A DNA stretch of 64,000 bases, from positions 144,592 to 208,591 of the forward strand of contig NZ_FPAY01000009.1 in the NCBI RefSeq assembly GCF_900116495.1. Direction: 5' to 3'. The notes under the pieces are model-generated. The model was given only the letters and a program-made list of their open reading frames with translations, had not been told where the DNA came from and made no database searches. Made by a program: the position numbers and the translations under genes. This DNA is from Arthrobacter sp. ov118 (GTDB lineage: Bacteria > Actinomycetota > Actinomycetes > Actinomycetales > Micrococcaceae). Of this stretch, positions 25,213-33,308 are shown piece by piece (position 1 is the stretch's first letter; each line of letters begins with the position of its first letter).

Positions 25213-26133
25213 GTGGCTGCAAATGGCGGTACCAAGGCGATAGTGGCGGCACTGGCCGCCAACCTGACCATCGCCGTTTTGAAGTTCCTCGCCTACTTTT
25301 TGACGCTGTCCTCATCCATGCTGGCCGAGGCGATCCACTCGGTGGCAGATTCCGGCAACCAGCTGCTGCTCCTGGTGGGCGGCAAGCGCTCCCAGCGGGA
25401 AGCCAGCCCGGAACATCCCTTCGGTTATGGCCGTGAGCGCTACATCTATGCCTTCATCGTCTCGATTGTGCTTTTCAGCGTCGGCGGCCTGTTTGCCCTG
25501 TATGAGGCATGGGAAAAGATCCAGCACCCGCACGCCATCGAAGGCGACTTCTGGTGGGTGCCGCTCGCAGTGCTGGTCGGCGCGATTATTGCCGAATCGT
25601 TCTCGTTCCGGACGGCGATCGCTGAATCCAACCCCCTCCGCGGAAAGCAGAGCTGGGTAAAATTCATCCGCAATGCCAAACAGCCCGAGCTCCCGGTGAT
25701 CCTGCTAGAGGACTTCGGCGCCCTGGTGGGCCTGGTGTTTGCCCTCTTCGGTGTGGGGCTGACGCTCATCACCGGGAACGGCATCTGGGATGGACTCGGT
25801 ACAGCCATGATCGGCCTGTTGCTGGTGGCGATCGCCGTGGTGCTGGCGATGGAGACCAAGTCCCTGCTGCTGGGTGAGTCCGCCACCCGCGATGACGTCG
25901 CCAAGATCCGTGCCGCGATCGAAGCCGACGGCACGGACATCATCCACCTGAAAACCATGCACCTGGGCCCTGAAGAGCTGCTGGTGGCGGCGAAGATCGG
26001 CATTGGCCGCACGGACTCGGGCCAGGACATTGCGAAGGCGATTGACGCCGCAGAGATCCGGATCCGCGAGGCCGTTCCGATCGCGCGGGTCATCTACCTG
26101 GAGCCTGATGTGCAGCGGGTCAGCTCGTCCTGA
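25213..26133 (+). CDS. Cation diffusion facilitator transporter
   Basis: 306 residues, six transmembrane helices and a C-terminal cytoplasmic domain, the CDF layout for Zn2+ or other divalent-metal/H+ antiport. Helix 2 holds HSVADSGNQ with the metal-binding H-x3-D. At the helix 5 site, where classical members have H/D-x3-D, this protein reads LLEDFGALVG, so the second half-site is altered, similar to the ZNT9-like branch. GTG start with AAAGGAG upstream. Confidence 0.9.
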   Translation: MAANGGTKAIVAALAANLTIAVLKFLAYFLTLSSSMLAEAIHSVADSGNQLLLLVGGKRSQREASPEHPFGYGRERYIYAFIVSIVLFSVGGLFALYEAWEKIQHPHAIEGDFWWVPLAVLVGAIIAESFSFRTAIAESNPLRGKQSWVKFIRNAKQPELPVILLEDFGALVGLVFALFGVGLTLITGNGIWDGLGTAMIGLLLVAIAVVLAMETKSLLLGESATRDDVAKIRAAIEADGTDIIHLKTMHLGPEELLVAAKIGIGRTDSGQDIAKAIDAAEIRIREAVPIARVIYLEPDVQRVSSS

Positions 26134-26162
26134 TCCCCAGCAGTAAGAGGCAGTGCACAAAG

Positions 26163-26210
26163 AACGGCAGCCGGGTCCAGTTTTCCACTGGACCCGGCTG
26201 CCGTTTCTTA
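26163..26210. terminator. Bidirectional terminator, 18-bp perfect stem
   Basis: Left arm 26163-26180 (AACGGCAGCCGGGTCCAG) and right arm 26188-26205 are exact reverse complements, loop TTTTCCA, followed by TCTTA. Placed between the CDF gene and the convergent MFS gene. Confidence 0.85.
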
Positions 26211-26259
26211 TGCGCGTGGACCCGGTTGCTGAGCCTCCGCTGCGGTGAGGAGAGAGTGG

Positions 26260-27468
26260 TCAGGCGACCAGAGGCCGCCGGCGTTCCACCGCGCCGCTGA
26301 TCGCGGCCACGCCGAGGCCCAAAACGGCAAGGACGGCACCCACGAGCGCGGGCGCGACGTAACCCCAGCCCCAGGCAATGACCAGGCCGCCCAGGAAAGC
26401 GCCGAGGGCGTTGGCGACGTTGAGCGCCGCATGGTTCAACGAGGACGCCAGCGATGGCGCATCAGGAGAAGCATCCAGAAGCCGGGTCTGGAGCGCCGGT
26501 ACCAGCATGGACCCCGCCGCCCCCACCACGAAGACCATGAGCAGCGCGGACCAGGCCCAGTGGACGGCGACGGCATAGACCACGAGGGCGACGGCCGTGG
26601 CAGGCAGCACCCAGTAAATCGTCCCCATGACGGACCTGTCGGCGATCCTGCCGCCGATGATATTGCCCACCACCATGCCCACGCCGTACAGGGCCACGAC
26701 CAGCGGCAGCCAGACCGCCGGGAGGCCCGCCACAGATGTCATGGTGTGGGAAATGTACGTGTAGGTGGCGAAGAAACCGCCGAAGCCAACGATGCCGACC
26801 AAAATGGCGAACCACACCTGGAGCCGCTTGAGCGCGCCGAGCTCGCGGCGGAAGCTGGCATCGGCGTGCGGCTTCTGGAACGGTACGAACTTCCACAGCA
26901 TGACCAGGGTGACGACGCCGATCAGGCCGACCAGCAGGAACAGGAGCCGCCACCCGTAGCTCTGGCCAAGCCAGGTGGCGAAAGGCACTCCGACAACGTT
27001 GGACACCGTCAGTCCGGCCATGACCATCGAAATTGCCCAGCCGCGCTTGGTCGGCGCCACGAGGGAAGCGGCAATCACGGCGGCGACGCCCAAGAACGCC
27101 CCGTGGGGCAGTCCCGCGGCGAACCGGGAGACCAGCATGGAGCCGTAGTCCGGGGCCAGGAAGGAACTGAGGTTGGCGATGCTGAAGAAGAGCATGAGCC
27201 CCAGGGCAAGATACTTCCTCGGGAGTTTGGCACCGACGGCGGCCAGTACGGGCGCCCCGACAACGACGCCGAGGGCGTAGGCCGAGATGAGGTGGCCAGC
27301 CTCCGGTGTGGTGATGTTCAGGCCTTGTTCGATCTCTTTGAGCAGGCCCATCATGGTGAATTCTGTGGTGCCGATGCCGAAACCGCCCATCGCCAGGGCA
27401 AGGATGGCCAGGGCGAGGTGGCGGGTGCCGGTCTTGGACGACACCGGAGCTTGTGTGGTGGAAGTCAT
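26260..27468 (-). CDS. MFS efflux transporter, AraJ/DHA1-like
   Basis: 402 residues, 12 hydrophobic helices. Opening LAILALAMGGFGIGTTEFTMMGLL, and GLPHGAFLGVAAVIAASLV, resemble the AraJ/YdhP-type drug or sugar efflux permeases. No attached regulator; an operator-like palindrome lies 43 bases upstream of the ATG. Substrate unknown. Confidence 0.9.
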   Translation of the reverse strand: MTSTTQAPVSSKTGTRHLALAILALAMGGFGIGTTEFTMMGLLKEIEQGLNITTPEAGHLISAYALGVVVGAPVLAAVGAKLPRKYLALGLMLFFSIANLSSFLAPDYGSMLVSRFAAGLPHGAFLGVAAVIAASLVAPTKRGWAISMVMAGLTVSNVVGVPFATWLGQSYGWRLLFLLVGLIGVVTLVMLWKFVPFQKPHADASFRRELGALKRLQVWFAILVGIVGFGGFFATYTYISHTMTSVAGLPAVWLPLVVALYGVGMVVGNIIGGRIADRSVMGTIYWVLPATAVALVVYAVAVHWAWSALLMVFVVGAAGSMLVPALQTRLLDASPDAPSLASSLNHAALNVANALGAFLGGLVIAWGWGYVAPALVGAVLAVLGLGVAAISGAVERRRPLVA

Positions 27469-27510
27469 TCGTCTTTCGGGTGGTTTCCGGGAAGTGCCGG
27501 GAGGAGGCGG

Positions 27511-27533
27511 CCAAATAAATATGTTTTATATGG
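27511..27533. promoter_or_regulatory. AT-rich palindrome upstream of the MFS gene
   Basis: CCAAATAAA (27511-27519), five bases, TTTATATGG (27525-27533); 8 of 9 positions pair. The AT-rich site stands out in GC-rich sequence and looks like a dimeric repressor operator. The regulator is not identified. Confidence 0.55.
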
Positions 27534-27754
27534 AACGGGGAGGGGGCGCCGGATATTCCGCAGATGCGCGGGCGGCGACCTTCCTATTGTCCCTTAACCG
27601 GTCCTGCGGTCTGCCGCCCGGTGCCGTCCCTCCGGTCTGCCGGCCCTCCGGTCCGGTAGCGGGTGCCGGTCCCGCCCGTTCCCGCCCGTTCCCGGCGGCG
27701 CTCCCGGCGGCGCTCCCGGCTGACGCCAGAAGGTCCGCGCTTAGACTTGGGTGC

Positions 27755-28219
27755 GTGACTGGACTCATCGACGTCGTTGGCGGCGCAGTAGTGGACTCCT
27801 TGGCGGACCCTGGCATGCTCCTTGCGGCACGGCGCACAGCGCCGCCGCAGTTCGCCGGAATGTGGGAGTTCCCGGGCGGAAAAGTGGAGCCGGGCGAAGC
27901 CGCCCAGGACGCGCTGCACCGCGAGCTCCAAGAAGAGCTGGGCGTGCGGGTGCTGCTCGGGTCCGAGCTGCCCGCGGCCGCCGCCACGGGCTGGCCGCTC
28001 AACGAGAAGGCGGCCATGAGGGTCTGGTTCGCCGAGCTCGCCGGTGGAGAGCCCCGGCCCCTGCAGGACCACGACGAACTGCGCTGGCTGGACCTTCGCA
28101 GCCCCGACGAAGTCCTGGACCTGCCCTGGATCCCGGCGGACTTCCCCATCGTAGAAGCGCTCCTGGCTGCCGTCCGGGCCGCCCGGCCAGACGGCGTGGG
28201 AGCCGAAGTGAGCCGCTGA
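27755..28219 (+). CDS. Nudix (MutT-like) hydrolase
   Basis: 154-residue pyrophosphohydrolase. The Nudix box G-x5-E-x7-REUxEExGU reads GGKVEPGEAAQDALHREL followed by QEELGV, near residues 41-63. The FAGMWEFPGG lead-in and the short C-terminal half resemble 8-oxo-dGTP or CTP pyrophosphohydrolases; exact substrate unknown. GTG start, with -10 TAGACT at 27742-27747 seven bases upstream, so leaderless. Upstream 27534-27740 is GC-rich with short direct repeats (CCCGCCCGTT twice, CCCGGCGGCGCT twice). Confidence 0.9.
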   Translation: MTGLIDVVGGAVVDSLADPGMLLAARRTAPPQFAGMWEFPGGKVEPGEAAQDALHRELQEELGVRVLLGSELPAAAATGWPLNEKAAMRVWFAELAGGEPRPLQDHDELRWLDLRSPDEVLDLPWIPADFPIVEALLAAVRAARPDGVGAEVSR

Positions 28220-28309
28220 TCCCGGCATTCCTGCCGGCCGCTGGCCGCCCGCCTCTCGCCAAACGGTCAGGCATGTGCCTACTCTGAACGCAATCGAGAG
28301 GGGTGGCCC

Positions 28310-29467
28310 GTGCAGGTCGGTGTCGGACGGGAGCCGCGAGCCGGAGAACGCCGGGTCGCGGCCACACCGGAGACGGTGCAGCAGCTGACGGCCCTCGGGC
28401 TCAATCTCCTGGTGGAGAGCGGCGCCGGGACCGAGGCAGGGTTCGTGGACGGCGCCTACAAGGAGGCCGGCGCCACCGTCATTTCTGAACTCCCGATCGC
28501 GGGGCTGGACGTGCTGCTGCATGTCCGCCCGCTCAGCCCGCAAACTGCGGCGAGGCTGCAGCCCGGTGCCGTCACGGTCGGCCTCGCGTCGCCGGCGTCG
28601 GAGTTGCCGACCGTCCAGGCGCTGGCTGCCGGGGGGATCACTTCCTTCGCCCTGGAACTGCTACCCCGGATCTCGCGTGCACAGTCCATGGACGCGCTCA
28701 GCTCCCAAGCTCTGGTCACGGGCTACCGGGCCGTGCTGGAAGCCGCGATGCGGTATCCGCGGTTCTTCCCCCTTTACATGACCGCCGCGGGCACCATCCC
28801 GCCGGCGAGGGTGCTGGTCCTCGGGGCCGGCGTTGCGGGTCTGCAGGCCATCGGTACCGCGAAGCGGCTTGGTGCCCGCGTTGCGGCCAACGACATCCGC
28901 GCCGCATCGGCCGACGAGGTCGCCTCGATGGGCGGCAGTTTCATCAACCTGGATCTCGATGCGGCGGCGGAAGGTAGCGGTGGCTACGCCCGTGACCTGG
29001 GCGAGGACCGGGCGCAACGCCAGCGCAATCTCCTGGCTCCGCACGTCGCGGCCGCGGACATCCTGATCACCACGGCGGCCATCCCGGGCCGGCCGGCTCC
29101 GTTGCTGGTGACCGCGAACATGCTGACCGGCATGCGGGCCGGATCAGTCGTCGTCGACCTCGCCGCGGAGTCCGGCGGCAATGTGGAGGGTGTGGTCGCC
29201 GGCCAAGACGTCCAAGTACCGGTCGACGGCGGCTCGGTCACCCTCGTGGGCCTGCAGGACGCCGCGTCCGCCATGCCGACAGACGCGTCCCGGCTCTTTG
29301 CCCGGAACGTCAGCAATTTCCTGGCCCTGATAACCGCCAGCGGCACCGTTGTCCCCGACTTTGACGACGACGTGGTCGCCGGAACGTGCCTGACCCACGC
29401 CGGCGTCGTGCGGCATGCCCCCACCGCGGCAGCGTTGGGAACGGCAGCCTTGGGAAAGGACGCATGA
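28310..29467 (+). CDS. pntAA: NAD(P) transhydrogenase subunit alpha, part 1
   Basis: Soluble NAD(H)-binding domain I of the proton-translocating transhydrogenase that drives NADP+ reduction by NADH. Opening VGVGREPRAGERRVAATPETV and the nucleotide-binding VLVLGAGVAGLQAIGTAKRL are typical; 385 residues. GTG start with GAGAGGGG upstream and a TACTCT -10-like element about 25 bases before. ATGA overlap with pntAB. Confidence 0.95.
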   Translation: MQVGVGREPRAGERRVAATPETVQQLTALGLNLLVESGAGTEAGFVDGAYKEAGATVISELPIAGLDVLLHVRPLSPQTAARLQPGAVTVGLASPASELPTVQALAAGGITSFALELLPRISRAQSMDALSSQALVTGYRAVLEAAMRYPRFFPLYMTAAGTIPPARVLVLGAGVAGLQAIGTAKRLGARVAANDIRAASADEVASMGGSFINLDLDAAAEGSGGYARDLGEDRAQRQRNLLAPHVAAADILITTAAIPGRPAPLLVTANMLTGMRAGSVVVDLAAESGGNVEGVVAGQDVQVPVDGGSVTLVGLQDAASAMPTDASRLFARNVSNFLALITASGTVVPDFDDDVVAGTCLTHAGVVRHAPTAAALGTAALGKDA

Positions 29468-29940
29468 TGGGCCCGGTCACCTTGCTGACAGTAGTGGTGC
29501 TTGCGGTGTTCGTCGGCTTCGAAGTCGTCTCCAAGGTCACCAGCAAGCTGCACACGCCGCTCATGTCCGGCGCCAATGCGATCCACGGCATCATCCTCGT
29601 CGGCGCCATCATCGTGGCCGGACAGGCCAGCGACCCCTGGGTCATCGGCATTGCGCTCCTGGCAGTGGTTCTGGCGACCGTCAACCTGGTAGGCGGCTTC
29701 GTGGTCACCGACCGGATGCTGGAGATGTTCAGCGCCCGCAAGCGCGCCCACAAGCCCGCACTGGCCGGCCCGGCGAAGGGGCACCGAGGCCCAGGCGGCA
29801 GACACTCCGGCGACGGGGCCTTGGGCAGAGAACAATCGGGCAGAGAACAATCGGGCAGAGAACATTCGGGCAGAGAACCCCTAGACGGGGAAGACTCGGA
29901 CGGCGCACGCGCCGCCGACCGGACGGGGGAGGCCCGATGA
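29464..29940 (+). CDS. pntAB: NAD(P) transhydrogenase subunit alpha, part 2 (membrane)
   Basis: Membrane domain segment of transhydrogenase: three helices (LTLLTVVVLAVFVGFEVV, GIILVGAIIVAGQA, IGIALLAVVLATVNLVGGFVVT) with the TPLMSGANAIHGI motif. The helices end near residue 95. The remaining ~60 residues are a charged tail with GREQS/GREHS repeats not typical of the family. Starts at ATG 29464 (or 29467) overlapping pntAA; its stop overlaps pntB. Confidence 0.93.
   Translation: MMGPVTLLTVVVLAVFVGFEVVSKVTSKLHTPLMSGANAIHGIILVGAIIVAGQASDPWVIGIALLAVVLATVNLVGGFVVTDRMLEMFSARKRAHKPALAGPAKGHRGPGGRHSGDGALGREQSGREQSGREHSGREPLDGEDSDGARAADRTGEAR
29823..29882 (+). repeat. Four tandem 15-bp units in pntAB
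   Basis: Units of GGGCAGAGAACAATC at 29823, 29838, 29853 (one change) and 29868 (3' end diverged). They encode GREQS, GREQS, GREHS and GREPL in the C-terminal tail of PntAB. Period divisible by three, so copy number could vary without frameshift. Confidence 0.92.
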
Positions 29941-31310
29941 GCCTCCTGTCCGCCGAATGGACAGCGCTGCTCTATTTGGTGGCAGCCGTTTGCTTCATTC
30001 TGGCGTTGAAGGGCCTCAGCTCGCCCAAAACGGCGCGCCGCGGCAACGCCATCGGTGCGGCCGGTGCACTGGTGGCGGTGGGAACCGTGTTCCTCTCCAT
30101 GCGGTTGGAAAATATTGCGCTCATTCTGGCCGCCGTCGCCCTCGGCTGTGCCATTGCCGTCCCCGTGGCTCGGCGGGTGCAGATGACCCAGATGCCCCAA
30201 CTCGTGGCGCTGTTCAACGGCGTCGGAGGCGGTGCCGCGGCGCTCGTCGCCCTACTGGAACTGAACCATAACGAGGATCCCTGGGTCCGCCTGGCCGTGG
30301 TCTTCACCATGCTGGTGGGTGCGGTGTCCTTCGCCGGCTCCGCGGTGACAGTGGGCAAGCTGCAGGAGCTCATCAGTACCCGTCCACTGCTATTTCCCGG
30401 GATGCCCTGGGTGATGGGGGCGGCCATGTTGGGCGCCGTCAGCTCAGGTGTGATGGTTGTCCTGACAGGGTCTGTGGGCTGGTCGCTGGCGCTGCTCGGC
30501 CTCGGGCTCGCGGCCGGCTTGCTGCTGGTGTTGCCTGTCGGCGGGGCCGATGTGCCGATCGTGATCTCGCTGCTGAACGCCTTCACCGGACTGGCGGTGG
30601 CCGCGTCCGGTGTGGTCCTGGGTAATGTCTTGTTGTTAGTCGCCGGAACGCTCGTTGGGGCGAGCGGCACGCTCCTGACCAGGGTCATGGCCTCCGCCAT
30701 GGGCCGGAGCGTTGCCGGAATCATGTTCGGCGCGTTCAAGGGCGGCTCGACGGCCGGTTCCACCGCCGTGAGTGACCGGCCCGTACGTTCGTCCTCGCCG
30801 GAAGACGTTGCCGTCCAGCTCGGCTACGCCCAGCGCGTGGTGATTGTTCCCGGCTACGGGCTGGCCGTGGCCCAGGGCCAGCACGCCGTGGCGGAGCTCG
30901 CCACGGCCCTGGCCGACCGCGGGGTGGACGTGGTGTTTGCCATCCACCCCGTCGCGGGACGCATGCCGGGCCACATGAACGTGCTCCTTGCCGAAGCCGA
31001 CGTGCCGTACGAGTCACTGCGGGAGTTGGCGGAAGTAAATCCGGAGTTTGCCAACACGGACGTCGCCCTGGTTGTAGGCGCCAACGACGTGGTCAACCCG
31101 GCCGCGAAGTCTTCGCCCGGCTCGCCGATTTATGGGATGCCGATCCTGGAGGTAGTGCAGGCCCAGCAAGTCGTCTTCCTCAAACGTTCCATGCGGCCCG
31201 GGTTCGCCGGCATCGAGAACGAGCTCCTGCATGATCCCAAGACCACGCTCCTGTTCGGCGACGCCAAGGATTCGCTGGCCAGGGTGCTCGGCGCAGTCAA
31301 GGCCCTCTGA
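29937..31310 (+). CDS. pntB: NAD(P) transhydrogenase subunit beta
   Basis: 457 residues: eight or nine membrane helices, then the NADP(H)-binding domain III (VIVPGYGLAVAQGQHAVAELA, IHPVAGRMPGHMNVLLAEA, VVGANDVVNPAA). Completes the three-gene proton-pumping transhydrogenase. ATGA overlap with pntAB. No clear terminator is visible before the convergent radical SAM gene. Confidence 0.95.
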   Translation: MSLLSAEWTALLYLVAAVCFILALKGLSSPKTARRGNAIGAAGALVAVGTVFLSMRLENIALILAAVALGCAIAVPVARRVQMTQMPQLVALFNGVGGGAAALVALLELNHNEDPWVRLAVVFTMLVGAVSFAGSAVTVGKLQELISTRPLLFPGMPWVMGAAMLGAVSSGVMVVLTGSVGWSLALLGLGLAAGLLLVLPVGGADVPIVISLLNAFTGLAVAASGVVLGNVLLLVAGTLVGASGTLLTRVMASAMGRSVAGIMFGAFKGGSTAGSTAVSDRPVRSSSPEDVAVQLGYAQRVVIVPGYGLAVAQGQHAVAELATALADRGVDVVFAIHPVAGRMPGHMNVLLAEADVPYESLRELAEVNPEFANTDVALVVGANDVVNPAAKSSPGSPIYGMPILEVVQAQQVVFLKRSMRPGFAGIENELLHDPKTTLLFGDAKDSLARVLGAVKAL

Positions 31311-31372
31311 GGGCTGAGGTACGCCCCGGTGGCGCCGCCTGTCCCGGAAAAGCCCCCGCTCAGAAGAGTCCT

Positions 31373-31428
31373 GTTTCAGAAAAGTGTGGGCTGCGCCGGG
31401 CGTTTCAGAAAAGTGTGGGTTGCCCCGG
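31373..31428 (-). repeat. Tandem 27-bp near-identical copies at the 3' end of the radical SAM gene
   Basis: 31373-31399 and 31402-31428 match at 25 of 27 bases, period 29 (core TTTCAGAAAAGTGTGGG). The copy at 31402 encodes the last residues QPTLF plus stop of the radical SAM protein; the other is a second QPTLF-stop just beyond. A more decayed relative may lie near 31359. Confidence 0.88.
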
Positions 31429-32604
31429 ACTATGTTGGCTTGCGGGCCCGGTGTGGCTTGCGCGCCGGACCGCTGCGTGAGCGGCGGTGTCCGGGATGCT
31501 CCCGGCGGGGTACTGGGCTTCCTCTTCCCGGGCATCAAGGGTGAGGTCCCTGTGGCTAAAGCCATGCGAGCCGGAGAAGCCGTGCCGGTCCTTGAAATAG
31601 CGGATGCGTCCGGCCAGCCACGCCCGGTACTCCTTTGATGCATATGACCCGCTGCCGTACAGGCGACGGTACTTTCCGGCCAGCTGCGGATGCTCCCGCG
31701 CGATCCACTGCATGAACCATTCACGGGTTCCTGGCTTCAGGTACAGCGCGCCGGCCGTGACCCCCGTGGCGCCGGCCGAAGCCAGCGCCCCGAAGAGGGA
31801 GTCCAGGGCGTCGTCGCTGTCGGAGAGCCACGGCAGGATGGGCATGGCCATGACGCCGCAGGGCAGACCCGCCTCCCGCAACCGCGAGATAAGCTTCAGC
31901 CGTGCCCGCGGACCCGGTGTGCCTGGTTCCACGGCTTCGGACAGCTGCTCGTTGGTCATGGCCAGTGAGATGCCCACGCCCACGGGCACCTGGGCAGCAG
32001 CATGCTTCAGGAGCGGGATGTCGCGGGCCAGGAGTGTGCCCTTGGTGAGGATGGACAGGGGAGTGCCGGAATCCGCGAGGGCGCCGATGATGCCGGGCAT
32101 GAGCCGGTAGCGGCCCTCGGCCCGCTGGTAGGGGTCCGTGTTGGTGCCGAGGGCGACGTGCTCGTGCCGCCAGGAGGGCTTGGCCAGTTCCCTGCGCAAC
32201 ACCTCGGCGGCGTTGATCTTGACCACCACCTGGCTGTCAAAGTCCAGCCCGGCGTCGAAGTCGAGGTACGTGTGGCTCTTGCGCGCGAAGCAGTAGACGC
32301 AGGCATGGCTGCAGCCGCGGTAGGGGTTGATGGTCCACTCGAACGGCATCCGGGAACCGGCGACCACTTTGTTGAGCACCGATTTGGCGGTGACCTCATG
32401 GAACGTGATCCCGGCAAACTCGGGCGTGGACACGGACCGCACCAGCCCGGCGAGCGGCAGCAGCGCATCTGCGGCGGGCAAATTAGCGGGCCGCGTCCCG
32501 GCGGGGAGCGTGTCCGCAGCCAGCGTCTCCTCGGCACCTAGCGTCTCGGCAGTCAGCGTGCCGGCGGAGGCGCCGCGCTTGAGTGCTTGTGCGTCCCATC
32601 TCAT
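31405..32604 (-). CDS. Rv2578c-family radical SAM protein, SOS-linked
   Basis: 399 residues. The radical SAM cluster motif CxxxCxxC is CSHACVYCFARKSHTYLDFD at about residue 95, in the setting NPYRGCSHACVYCFAR used by Rv2578c-type proteins (SplB-like, COG1533). The enzyme is uncharacterised. Family members start MRW, so ATG 32604 is chosen. Residues ~10-40 are a repetitive TLTAETLGAEETLAADTL stretch. An SOS box sits 10 bases upstream. The C terminus QPTLF fits the QxxLF pattern of sliding-clamp-binding peptides. A repair role is inferred, not shown. Confidence 0.85.
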   Translation of the reverse strand: MRWDAQALKRGASAGTLTAETLGAEETLAADTLPAGTRPANLPAADALLPLAGLVRSVSTPEFAGITFHEVTAKSVLNKVVAGSRMPFEWTINPYRGCSHACVYCFARKSHTYLDFDAGLDFDSQVVVKINAAEVLRRELAKPSWRHEHVALGTNTDPYQRAEGRYRLMPGIIGALADSGTPLSILTKGTLLARDIPLLKHAAAQVPVGVGISLAMTNEQLSEAVEPGTPGPRARLKLISRLREAGLPCGVMAMPILPWLSDSDDALDSLFGALASAGATGVTAGALYLKPGTREWFMQWIAREHPQLAGKYRRLYGSGSYASKEYRAWLAGRIRYFKDRHGFSGSHGFSHRDLTLDAREEEAQYPAGSIPDTAAHAAVRRASHTGPASQHSPGQPTLF

Positions 32605-32613
32605 GGCTACATT

Positions 32614-32627
32614 CGAATATATGTTCG
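32614..32627 (-). promoter_or_regulatory. SOS box of the radical SAM gene
   Basis: CGAATATATGTTCG on the plus strand (CGAACATATATTCG on the coding strand), one mismatch from CGAAC-N4-GTTCG and closely similar to the recA box. It contains a TATATT -10-like hexamer and ends 9 bases before the ATG, so LexA would cover the promoter and the mRNA would have almost no leader. Confidence 0.82.
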
Positions 32628-32669
32628 ACGCAAAGTCAAGGATGTTGCCGGAGGGCGCGGCATTGCATC

Positions 32670-33308
32670 TCAGTCGAGCAGTTCCCACACGACGCCGACT
32701 GTAGCCGTGACGCTCGACTCGCCGGCCTCAACGGTGAGCGATTCTGCCGCCACCGCCCGCTGCATCTTCGCCACCGGAACGGGCGCCTGGAAGCCGACCT
32801 GTTGGGTAACGGAGAGTACCCTGCCCAGGCCGGCGCCGGAGAGGGCGGCATAGTGCGTGGCGGTGGTGCGGGCATCCTGCCACGCGACCTCCCGAGCCCG
32901 CGCCTCCACAGCCGCGGGATCGGCGAAGCCGAGGCTCAGCCCGTTCAGCCGTACGGCGTCCCCGCCGGCGGCAACGGCCGCGGCAATGATCTGCGAGGAT
33001 GCGGACAGGCTTCGAATCCTGATCGTGAGCATGCTGGAGGCCAGGTAGCCGGTCACGATCTGGCCCCGGCCGTCCTGCCAGTTCACCTCTGCCCGGACGT
33101 TCAGCCCGGAGGTCGAGATGTCAGCACTGGCCACACCGTTCTGCCGCAGCGCCGACGTGATGGCGGCTGACCGTGTCCCTGCCTCGCTGTAGGCTTCGGC
33201 CACGGTCTCCCGGCGGCATTCAACGCCGACCGACAACGTCAGCAGATCCGGCGCCGCCTCCGCAGTACCGGTTCCCGTCACCGAGATGCTTCTGGGATTG
33301 TCTGTCAT
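32670..33308 (-). CDS. SIMPL-domain protein (DUF541)
   Basis: 212 residues: ISVTGTGTAEAAPDLLTLSVGVE at the N terminus and the repeated beta-alpha pattern of SIMPL/BP26 proteins. Many members carry a signal peptide, but this one has none, so it is probably cytoplasmic. Function unknown. Its ATG overlaps the stop of the upstream HExxH gene (ATGA), so the two are translated together. The radical SAM gene follows on the same strand after a 65-base gap. Confidence 0.85.
   Translation of the reverse strand: MTDNPRSISVTGTGTAEAAPDLLTLSVGVECRRETVAEAYSEAGTRSAAITSALRQNGVASADISTSGLNVRAEVNWQDGRGQIVTGYLASSMLTIRIRSLSASSQIIAAAVAAGGDAVRLNGLSLGFADPAAVEARAREVAWQDARTTATHYAALSGAGLGRVLSVTQQVGFQAPVPVAKMQRAVAAESLTVEAGESSVTATVGVVWELLD

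Noticed and set aside
26245..27597. 450-codon plus-strand frame opposite the MFS exporter
   Set aside because: Composition is charged and Gly-rich without motifs, and the opposite strand encodes 12 helices.
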